This document shows, piece after piece, positions 58,088 through 64,000 of a stretch of DNA of 64,000 nt. Under the pieces are notes generated by a model. The model was not told the origin of the DNA. It made no database searches and saw only the letters and a list, made by a program, of their open reading frames with translations. The stretch covers positions 744,001 through 808,000 of the forward strand of contig NC_017527.1 of NCBI RefSeq assembly GCF_000235565.1. The letters are read 5' to 3'. The translations under genes were made by a program, and so were the position numbers. Position 1 is the first letter of the stretch. Each line of letters opens with the position of its first letter. This DNA comes from Methanothrix harundinacea 6Ac. Lineage in GTDB: Archaea > Halobacteriota > Methanosarcinia > Methanotrichales > Methanotrichaceae.

Positions 58088-58189
58088 GCCAAGGTGGCGG
58101 AGCGGTTACGCAATTGCCTGCAGAATATAGGGGCCTCCGGCCCCAGTGCAGCCAGCAATTCCACTCCGGTTCGAATCCGGACCTTGGCT
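58088..58189 (+). tRNA. tRNA-Cys (anticodon GCA) with a 30-base intron
   Basis: Acceptor GCCAAGG with CCTTGGC, D-stem GCG/CGC, anticodon stem ATTGC (58113-58117) with GCAAT (58155-58159), T-arm TCCGG TTCGAAT CCGGA, discriminator T. The anticodon loop CTGCAG is split after position 37 by an intron at 58124-58153, followed by A38. In the precursor CTGC (32-35) pairs with intron GCAG, leaving three-base bulges AG/A and CC/A: a canonical bulge-helix-bulge. The intron also has a GGGGCC/GGCCCC stem. Confidence 0.93.
58124..58153 (+). other. tRNA-Cys intron
   Basis: Lies at the standard 37/38 position and shows a strict 3-base-bulge, 4-pair, 3-base-bulge target for the archaeal splicing endonuclease. 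It would be cut out and the exons ligated. Confidence 0.88.
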
Positions 58190-58192
58190 TCG

Positions 58193-58317
58193 AGTGTGGC
58201 GGCCATAGCGGCGGGGCAACTCCTGAACCCATTCCGAACTCAGAAGATAAGCCCGCGTGCGTTCCATACTGTACTTAGGTGCGCGAGCCCTCGGGAACTA
58301 TGGATCGCTGCCACCTC
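58193..58317 (+). rRNA. rrf: 5S ribosomal RNA (ends approximate)
   Basis: GTGTGGCGGCCATAGCGGCGGGG at the 5' side pairs with CGCTGCCACCT at the 3' side. The conserved ACCCATTCCGAACTCAG and GTACTTAGGTGCGCGAGCCCTC loops are present. Last gene of the operon; T-rich sequence follows. Confidence 0.9.
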
Positions 58318-58413
58318 ACCTAATCTTTTCTACAAAGTTCTTATCTTGTATCGGCTCTTGTATCGCCTATAGATTTGCAGGTTCTTACTATATTTGTTGA
58401 TTTATATTAGAAG

Positions 58414-59436
58414 CTATATTGGCATCTGCTCTATCTCATCGAATAGGTATTCTCCTTTACGCCTTCCCAGCAGCACCTCGAACTCCGGCGGCGTCAGAAC
58501 CGGAACGGGGTACTTGGCCTGGTCGTCCAGGGCTATCCTCGGGCAGGCGGTGGAGACGGCGGCGTCCACCCCCAGGTTGACGAGGGCGTCGGGCTCCATC
58601 CGGTCGAGGTAGACGAGGATCATCCTTTTTCCCTGCTCCTCCCCCAGCGACATCATTCTTCTTGCGAGCTCCATCCTCCGCTGCCCCGGCTTCTTCGAGA
58701 CGATAACCGCGATCCGTTCGGCATCACCAGCCCTGGCTATGGCTCCGTATCGGCGCCTCAGCATCGGCGCAGCGTCTATTACGGAGACGTTACCGGTCAC
58801 CGGGTCGGCGGCCACCACCCTCTTTCCCGTGGCGAGGGCGACCCCGAGGGGATGAAACTGACCCGTCCCCACGAATAGATACTCATCGACGTCCGCGTTC
58901 CGGGCGGCTTCATAGTTGCATCCCAGAACCTGGCCGGGGTATCTCGTCCTCCCGCCGGGCCGGACGATCCCCTCAATCCCCCTCCCCCCCAGGAGCTCCA
59001 GGACCTCCGGGAGCTTATGGATGTGCTGGACTGTGGTGACGACCCCGACCCTGCTGGTCTTTAGGAGCTCGGCCGCCCCCTCGACGGCCTCCCTGACGTC
59101 GGCCCTCATCCTCGCCTCGACGTAGACGACTTTATCGTGGAGGGGGTCTCCCTCCAGCATCTCCGAGTGGCCGACGTGTATGACCAAATCCGCCGCCCTG
59201 CAGAGGTCGAGATCGACGTCGCAGGCGCCGTAGCACGGGTCTCCGGAGAAGATCACCTCGGCGCAGGTCTCCTCCTGGATATCCCTCGCTAAATCGGAGG
59301 CCATCCTCTTCAGCCCTTCGGGGACCTGAACTCCAACGACCTTCGCGCCAGATCTCTTGATCAGATCAAAGGCAGGGTCGAGGTCCAGGTTGAACAGCTC
59401 GAACCTAGAACCATTTGTCAAGGGTGCTCTGACCAA
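58414..59436 (-). CDS. dph2: Diphthamide synthesis radical enzyme Dph2
   Basis: 340 residues. Three conserved cysteines that hold the noncanonical 4Fe-4S cluster: GDPCYGACD (about 68), LGCNYEAA (about 170) and STACPRIA (about 290). VGVQVPEGLKR is the family start. The homodimer transfers the aminocarboxypropyl group of SAM to the histidine of EF-2. TTG 59436 is the listed start; it overlaps the fen stop by 32 bases, and TTG 59421 is an alternative. It probably shares an mRNA with fen. Confidence 0.93.
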   Translation of the reverse strand: MVRAPLTNGSRFELFNLDLDPAFDLIKRSGAKVVGVQVPEGLKRMASDLARDIQEETCAEVIFSGDPCYGACDVDLDLCRAADLVIHVGHSEMLEGDPLHDKVVYVEARMRADVREAVEGAAELLKTSRVGVVTTVQHIHKLPEVLELLGGRGIEGIVRPGGRTRYPGQVLGCNYEAARNADVDEYLFVGTGQFHPLGVALATGKRVVAADPVTGNVSVIDAAPMLRRRYGAIARAGDAERIAVIVSKKPGQRRMELARRMMSLGEEQGKRMILVYLDRMEPDALVNLGVDAAVSTACPRIALDDQAKYPVPVLTPPEFEVLLGRRKGEYLFDEIEQMPI

Positions 59437-60415
59437 CCTTCACCGCCTCCATGAGCCTTTTTACCGCCTTCTCCACCCTTTCCTGGGAGAAGTCCCGCTC
59501 GTCGCAGAGAAAGGCCAGGATCTTCTCGGGGTCAGGCCTCTTCGTCTCGATCTTGTAATCCTCCGTCACGGGAGGATCCAGGAAGAGGTCCCGGATCTCG
59601 GCGGCGTCCTCGATCGTCTCGCCCCTCGCCTCCAGGACCCCCTCCAGGTTGCCGTGCTCTTTTATCAGCTTCAGGGCGGTCTTGGGACCGACCCGTTTCA
59701 GCCCCTCGTTATAGTCGGTCCCGCACATTATCCCGATCTCCACAAGCTGCCTCCTCGCGATCCCGAGGCGCAAAAGCTCTTCGTCGAGGCTTATGACCTC
59801 AGGCATGACCTCGACGTAGACGTTCTTTCCCGGAAGCTTCCTTTTTCCGGTGATGGCCATGTTCCTCACCACCCGGGGCGCTCCGAAGAGGAGGGCGTCG
59901 TAGTCCTGGCTCCCCACGAGATCGACGTCGCCTTTGATCGCCATGAAGGCGGCCTGGGCCTCGCCCTCGGAGGGGGCCTGAACCGCTGGAATCCCCATCG
60001 CCTCCAAAAGCCTCATCGCGTCGGCGATCATCTCGTCCTCGAGGCGGGATGCAGCCTGGGCGTACTTGAAGCCGTCAAGCCCCTCTTCCTTCGCCCGCTG
60101 CCACATCTCCTCGGCCCTGGACCGCGTCTCGGCCCTCTGGTCGAGGGTCTCTCGCTTGAAGCGGGGCGGCTCCCCGTCGAAGACGAAGACGACCTTCGCC
60201 CCGGCCTCCAGGAGGTTGGTCATCCTATAGAGGATCCCCGAGAGGTGGGATGTGGTCCTGCCGGACCCATCCCGGAGGGGGGTCCCATCCTGCTGCCTGA
60301 TTATGCTGAGGAACTGGTAGAGGGTGTTGAAGGCGTCCACCGCTATCAGCTTCCCCGCCAGCTCCTCCAGCTCTATCTTCTCCCTTTCCAGGAGATCTCC
60401 CAAGTCGACTCCCAT
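59405..60415 (-). CDS. fen: Flap endonuclease FEN-1
   Basis: 336 residues. IAVDAFNTLYQFLSIIRQ holds the first metal aspartate. FVFDGEPPRFKRETL and APSEGEAQAAFMAIKGDVD continue the N- and I-domains. CGTDYNEGLKRVGPKTALKLI is the helix-two-turn-helix DNA site. The C terminus QSTLDKWF is a PCNA-interacting (PIP) box. The enzyme removes RNA-DNA flaps in Okazaki fragment processing. ATG 60415 with GGAG close upstream. First gene of the fen-dph2 pair; diverges from the IscA-like gene. Confidence 0.96.
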   Translation of the reverse strand: MGVDLGDLLEREKIELEELAGKLIAVDAFNTLYQFLSIIRQQDGTPLRDGSGRTTSHLSGILYRMTNLLEAGAKVVFVFDGEPPRFKRETLDQRAETRSRAEEMWQRAKEEGLDGFKYAQAASRLEDEMIADAMRLLEAMGIPAVQAPSEGEAQAAFMAIKGDVDLVGSQDYDALLFGAPRVVRNMAITGKRKLPGKNVYVEVMPEVISLDEELLRLGIARRQLVEIGIMCGTDYNEGLKRVGPKTALKLIKEHGNLEGVLEARGETIEDAAEIRDLFLDPPVTEDYKIETKRPDPEKILAFLCDERDFSQERVEKAVKRLMEAVKVGQSTLDKWF

Positions 60416-60489
60416 CAGACTCCGACCTCAATGTCTCCTTATCCATCCCTTCTCATCAGATCCGTCTCATCGGACCTATATGGTCCCAA

Positions 60490-60499
60490 ACTTAAATAT
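60490..60499 (+). promoter_or_regulatory. TATA box of the A-type carrier-like gene
   Basis: ACTTAAATAT lies about 50 bases before the ATG at 60544, on the plus strand of the divergent fen gap. Predicted start of RNA near 60520. Confidence 0.6.
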
Positions 60500-60543
60500 T
60501 AGTTGAACGAGTCTTAGATAAAGACTGCAGGTTGGTGATGACG

Positions 60544-60879
60544 ATGATCGAGATAACCGATGTGGCCGCCGAGGTATTGAAGGGGAACATGATCCAGGGG
60601 AGGGTCGTCAGGATGATCCTGGCTGCCACCGATGCCACCGGGGCAAATTACGTCCTCGCCTGGGGAGATCCTGCCGAGGATGATGTCGTCTTCGAGAGCA
60701 ACGGGATAAAGGTCCACATGGCCCCCGAGGACGCCGAGATCCTGGGAGACAGCCCCACCATCATAGACTACGTCGATACCGAAGATCTGGGGACGGGCTT
60801 CATCATCGAGGGTCCGGAGGCCGAAGGATGCGGATGCGGCCATGATCACGACCACGATGATGGAAGCTGCGGATGCTGA
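60544..60879 (+). CDS. A-type (HesB/IscA-like) Fe-S protein with Cys/His tail
   Basis: About 111 residues. ITDVAAEVLKGNMIQGRVVRM and the strand set VLAWGDPAEDDVVFESNGIKVHM resemble the IscA/HesB fold, and the late GCGCG matches the family's CxC motif. The first conserved cysteine (around position 35) is missing. The C terminus is unusual: GCGCGHDHDHDDGSCGC adds His and Cys residues able to bind metal. It could carry Fe-S clusters, nickel or another metal. ATG 60544 has GGTGAT four bases upstream; ATG 60538 is possible. Methanogens need heavy Fe-S supply; the partner is not visible. Confidence 0.72.
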   Translation: MIEITDVAAEVLKGNMIQGRVVRMILAATDATGANYVLAWGDPAEDDVVFESNGIKVHMAPEDAEILGDSPTIIDYVDTEDLGTGFIIEGPEAEGCGCGHDHDHDDGSCGC

Positions 60880-60894
60880 CCTTCCGAATCGCTC

Positions 60895-60923
60895 CGGCGG
60901 TCTGACGGCCGCCGCTATTTTTT
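60895..60923 (+). terminator. Terminator of the A-type carrier-like gene
   Basis: CGGCGGTC (60895-60902) pairs with GGCCGCCG (60907-60914) across TGAC, followed by CTA and six T (60918-60923). It starts 16 bases after the stop codon, a classical intrinsic-type layout. Confidence 0.75.
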
Positions 60924-60943
60924 CTTACCATCGAAAAATAGTC

Positions 60944-60970
60944 GGTTGAGGGGGATGCTCCCCCTCAACC
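60944..60970. terminator. Perfect 12-base-pair hairpin between convergent genes
   Basis: GGTTGAGGGGGA (60944-60955) and TCCCCCTCAACC (60959-60970) enclose only TGC. It lies about 20 bases past the acs stop, read from the minus strand, and past the terminator of the plus-strand gene, so it probably ends acs transcription. The minus side has a TTTTT run at about 60936. Confidence 0.7.
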
Positions 60971-60990
60971 CGCTCCTGATGCTATCCTCC

Positions 60991-62979
60991 TCAGATGAGG
61001 GGGATATAATCGACGGCCTCGGGGTTGGCGAGGGCGGAGGTGTCTCCGGTGGGGTTTCCGAGGGCCTTGGCCTTGATGACCCGGCGCATGATCTTGCCGG
61101 ACCTGGTCTTGGGCAGGTCGTCGACGAAGTAGACGCCGGCGGGTATGGCCAGGGGTCCCATGGTCGTCCTGACGTGGGTCTTGAGGGCCTTGGCCAGGTC
61201 GTCGGAGGTCTTGACCCCCTCTTTCAGGATGACGAAGGCGATGATCGCCTCGCCCTTGATCTCGTCGGGCTTGCCGATGACCGCCGCCTCAGCGACGTCC
61301 TTGTGGGCTACGAGGGATGACTCGACCTCGGCGTTGGCGATCCTGTGGCCAGCGACGCTGAGGACGTCGTCGATCCTTCCCTGGACGAACCAGTATCCGT
61401 CCTTGTCCCTGGTGGCCTTGTCTCCGGCGAGGTAGGTGCCGGGCTTGACCTTCCAGTACATGTCCCAGTACTCTTTCTTGTACCGGACTTCGTCCTTGTA
61501 GAAGGCCCTGAGCATCGACGGCCAGGGGGTGGGGTTGACTATGTTCCCGCCCTCTCCCAGGGGGACCTCGTTTCCTTCCTCATCGTAGATGGTGGTGTTG
61601 AAGCCGGGCAGGGGGTACGCCACGGAGCCGGGCTTGCAGGGGGTCATGGGCAGCGGGGATATCACGTGACATCCGGACTCGGTCTGCCACCAGGTGTCCA
61701 TGATGGGGGATATCTCGTTCCCGAAGTACTTCCGGTACCAGATGTAGGCCTCGGGGTTGAGGGGCTCGCCGACGGACCCCAGCAGCCTGACGCTGGATCG
61801 GTCGAACTTCTCGGGCCACTCGTTGCCCTGCTTCATCAGCATCCGGACGGCGGTGGGGGCGGTGTAGAAGACGGTGACCTTGTAGTCCTGGATGATCTTG
61901 TACCAGCGGCCGAAGTCGGGATAGTCGGGGGAGCCCTCGTACATGACGCTGGTGATCCCCAGGCAGAGGGGGCCGTAGGCGACATAGGAGTGGCCGGTGA
62001 TCCAGCCTACATCGGCGGTGCACCAGTAGATGTCATCCTCGTTCAGGTCGAAGACCCACTTGCAGGTGTAAGCGGGGCCAACGCAGTATCCGCCGTGGGC
62101 GTGCTCGATCCCCTTGGGCTTTCCGGTGGTGCCGGAGGTGTAGAGGATGAAGAGCCTCTCCTCGGCGTCCATGACCTCGGTTGCGCAGTCGGCGGACTGC
62201 TTGTCCACGAGCTCGTGGAACCAGACGTCTCTCCCTTCGGTCCATGGGACCTCCAGGCCAGTCCTCTTGAGGACTATGACGTTCTTGACGCTTGCTGCGT
62301 CCTTGACGCCCTCGTCAGCCTGGGGCTTGAGGGGCATCGGCTTTCCACGCCTGTAGAAGCCGTCGGCGGTGAAGACGACCTTCGCCTCGCAGTCCTGGAC
62401 CCTGTCGCCGAATCCCTTGGAGCTGAACCCGGAGAAGACGAGGCTGTGGATGGCGCCGATCTTGGCGCAGGCGAGCATCGCCATGACGGTCTCGGGGAGC
62501 ATGGGCATGTAGATGGATATCCTGTCGCCCTTCTTTACGCCGAGGCTCTTGAGGCCGTTGGCCAGCTTGTTGACGGTCTCGTAGATCTCCTGGTAGGTGT
62601 AGGCCCTCTCGGGCTGGTCGGTGGCCTCGGGGATGAAGTGGTATGCGACCCTCTTGCCCTTCCCCGCCTTGATGTGCCTCTCGACGGCGTTGTAGAACAT
62701 GTTGATCTTGCCGCCGATGAACCACTTGAAGTAGGGCTTCTCAGAGTCGTCCATCACCTGGGTGTAGGGCTCGTACCAGTCGGCGTAGGTCTTGGCCATC
62801 TCGTCCCAGAACTCGAGGTAGTGCTCGCCGCACCAGGCCCGCATCTCCTTCTCAGTCTTGAACCCCTTCTTCTTCGCCCACTGCCATGCGTTGCAGTTCT
62901 CGGCCAAGGCCTTTGGCGGCTCGAAGATCCTAGTCTCTTCCATCAGAACCTTGGTCGTTCCAGTTTTTCCATCAGCCAC
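60991..62979 (-). CDS. acs: Acetyl-CoA synthetase (AMP-forming)
   Basis: About 662 residues. The P-loop-like motif [14 protein letters not shown], the TWWQTESG motif and the hinge [15 protein letters not shown] followed by [13 protein letters not shown] are classic. The acetylation-site lysine lies in [11 protein letters not shown]. The enzyme activates acetate with ATP to acetyl-CoA and AMP plus pyrophosphate, the route used by Methanothrix instead of acetate kinase. GTG 62979 follows AAAGGAGGT at six bases, so the start at GTG 62997 inside that site is rejected. A second acs follows upstream on the same strand. Confidence 0.96.
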   Translation of the reverse strand: MADGKTGTTKVLMEETRIFEPPKALAENCNAWQWAKKKGFKTEKEMRAWCGEHYLEFWDEMAKTYADWYEPYTQVMDDSEKPYFKWFIGGKINMFYNAVERHIKAGKGKRVAYHFIPEATDQPERAYTYQEIYETVNKLANGLKSLGVKKGDRISIYMPMLPETVMAMLACAKIGAIHSLVFSGFSSKGFGDRVQDCEAKVVFTADGFYRRGKPMPLKPQADEGVKDAASVKNVIVLKRTGLEVPWTEGRDVWFHELVDKQSADCATEVMDAEERLFILYTSGTTGKPKGIEHAHGGYCVGPAYTCKWVFDLNEDDIYWCTADVGWITGHSYVAYGPLCLGITSVMYEGSPDYPDFGRWYKIIQDYKVTVFYTAPTAVRMLMKQGNEWPEKFDRSSVRLLGSVGEPLNPEAYIWYRKYFGNEISPIMDTWWQTESGCHVISPLPMTPCKPGSVAYPLPGFNTTIYDEEGNEVPLGEGGNIVNPTPWPSMLRAFYKDEVRYKKEYWDMYWKVKPGTYLAGDKATRDKDGYWFVQGRIDDVLSVAGHRIANAEVESSLVAHKDVAEAAVIGKPDEIKGEAIIAFVILKEGVKTSDDLAKALKTHVRTTMGPLAIPAGVYFVDDLPKTRSGKIMRRVIKAKALGNPTGDTSALANPEAVDYIPLI

Positions 62980-63657
62980 TTTTCTACCTCCTTTCACCTT
63001 TTAGCTTGAAGCGTCTCCGGAAAAGGCCCTTCCAAAAGACGAGATCGATCTGGAGAAGGATATGGGTTGGATGGAGCCGCGTCTCCCAGCTGGCATGCAG
63101 CTCAGGTTGGCGTCTCTCTTTTCGCGATCGACCGCCAGCAAACTCCATTTTATCCGGGGCATTTTCGGAAACACTGATGGGATCTCCCCCTTATCGTTTA
63201 TAAATGTGTCGAAAAATGTTCTTTTATAAGGAATTATAACGATATATGATTGTAAATTGTTAAGAATTATCGCAAATTTTAATTCTCAAAGTGGATTATC
63301 TCTTTTCATCAACTTGGAGGAGAAAAGATGGGGATGTAGTCCATCGGATTGATGGGAAAAAACGCACTTTTCCTCCTTCCGATCGGTCTGGACCTTTGAT
63401 CCCGAGCCATAACGAGCAAATCGAGATGCTTCAATCCATCAAGGCACCACCTCAGGATGGCCTCGAGGCGGTCCTCCCTTCATCAACTGGAGGGAGACCC
63501 TTTGGAGGAATGGGGATGGACCGCAGTGATAAAATGCCGACGTCTCTCCGGCCTCACGATGAAAAAAACATGATGACGAGGCTCATATCGATCTCGTCCC
63601 AGCCGTCAGCCCCGGGGACTTAAAAAAATAAAAAAGGTAGAAGGTGGCCTCCCGCCT
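62980..63657. other. Intergenic region upstream of acs
   Basis: 678 bases. 63200-63300 is AT-rich and may hold the acs promoter for the minus strand. The 110-codon frame open on the plus strand (63291-63623) has no ribosome-binding site. The right end carries the poly-T stop signal of the next acs copy. No repeat seen. Confidence 0.45.
63622..63635 (-). terminator. Poly-T terminator of the second acs
   Basis: Read on the minus strand, 14 bases of T with a single A start about 22 bases after the stop codon of the second acs. Such T-rich runs end transcription in archaea without a strict hairpin. Confidence 0.6.
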
Positions 63658-64000
63658 TCAGATGAGGGGGATGCCGTCCACAGCCTCGGGGTTGGCGAGG
63701 GCGGAGGTGTCTCCGGTGGGGTTTCCGAGGGCCTTGGCCTTGACCACCCGGCGCATGATCTTGCCGGACCTGGTCTTGGGCAGGTCGTCGACGAAGTAGA
63801 CGCCGGCGGGTATGGCCAGGGGTCCCATGGTCGTCCTGACGTGGGTCTTCAGCTCCTTGGCGAGATCGTCGGAGGGCTTGACGTCCTTCTTCAGGATGAC
63901 GAAGGCGATGATCGCCTCGCCCTTGATCTCATCGGGCTTGCCGATGACTGCAGCCTCAGAGACGTCCTTGTGGGCTACGAGGGATGACTCGACCTCGGCG
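63658..64000 (-). CDS. acs: Second acetyl-CoA synthetase, C-terminal 113 codons (cut by the window)
   Basis: The visible part encodes the C-terminal AMP-binding subdomain and ends NPEAVDGIPLI with TGA at 63658. It closely matches the end of the first acs (60991 onward), base by base, with scattered differences (IPLI after DY there, DG here). It includes the [11 protein letters not shown] acetylation lysine. Its start lies beyond the right edge. Two neighbouring acs copies suggest gene dosage or different regulation. Confidence 0.93.
   Translation of the reverse strand, partial: AEVESSLVAHKDVSEAAVIGKPDEIKGEAIIAFVILKKDVKPSDDLAKELKTHVRTTMGPLAIPAGVYFVDDLPKTRSGKIMRRVVKAKALGNPTGDTSALANPEAVDGIPLI

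Noticed and set aside
61345-63009. 554-codon open frame antisense to acs
   Set aside because: It mirrors a certain acs gene in a GC-rich genome, where antisense frames stay open by codon bias. No domain, start signal or sensible composition.
63291-63623. 110-codon plus-strand frame upstream of acs
   Set aside because: Lies in promoter sequence, no ribosome-binding site; low plausibility.

Overview
This window is GC-rich chromosomal DNA of a methanogenic archaeon. The best fit is an acetate-using Methanothrix (Methanosaeta)-like member of the Methanotrichales. That placement is an inference from gene content and was not tested by a search. Archaeal markers seen directly are an rRNA operon with archaeal 16S/23S signatures and bulge-helix-bulge processing stems, an intron-bearing tRNA-Cys, tgtA plus arcS (archaeosine), dph2 and FEN-1 with a PIP box. 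TATA boxes sit about 25-40 nt before starts. Two adjacent AMP-forming acetyl-CoA synthetase genes at the right end are the Methanothrix-like trait.

Layout. 0-3.7 kb: an AddAB-type helicase-nuclease pair (minus strand; addA runs off the left end). 3.8-9.7 kb: a cysteine-motif protein gene followed by a 31-residue membrane microprotein, then an AT-richer gingipain-like (C25) protease gene, then a second, decayed copy of the cysteine-motif gene followed by an intact second copy of the microprotein. 9.9-13.7 kb: a small membrane protein, MarC, and a GlcD/GlcF-type flavin/Fe-S oxidoreductase pair. 13.9-17.0 kb: an AT-rich single-chain restriction-modification enzyme. 17.1-25.9 kb (all minus): acyltransferase, an ATP-pyrophosphatase, a winged-helix regulator, a lipoprotein, purC, three tandem paralogous secreted proteins of a family I do not recognise, a radical SAM/SPASM protein and a prenyl synthase. 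26.1-46.0 kb: a run rich in exported proteins (laminin-B-like repeats, PPC-like repeats, a C45 acyltransferase-like hydrolase, an alpha/beta hydrolase, a second C25 protease, a pYEATS-like protein, a LamG-like protein, a HEAT-TPR fusion and a NosD-like beta-helix). It is interrupted by amt-glnK, a ribbon-helix-helix-like regulator, a MOT1-type oxyanion transporter and a glutamine amidotransferase. 46.4-52.7 kb: a CPWH-motif protein, arcS-tgtA, a small secreted protein and aconitase. 52.7-58.3 kb: rRNA operon with three candidate promoters, 16S - tRNA-Ala - 23S - tRNA-Cys - 5S. 58.4-64 kb: dph2, fen, an A-type Fe-S carrier-like protein with a Cys/His tail, acs, and the 3' end of a second acs.

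How the parts fit. The core genes support translation and tRNA/EF-2 modification, replication and repair, purine and isoprenoid synthesis, nitrogen uptake and acetate activation. The accessory part is mostly envelope and extracellular: repeat-built exported proteins and two caspase-fold proteases of different architecture. The strongest candidates for something undescribed are the duplicated microprotein unit around the C25 gene and the three-paralogue secreted family at 21.8-23.8 kb. Starts were chosen from Shine-Dalgarno or TATA spacing where visible. All family assignments come from reading motifs, with no database search.
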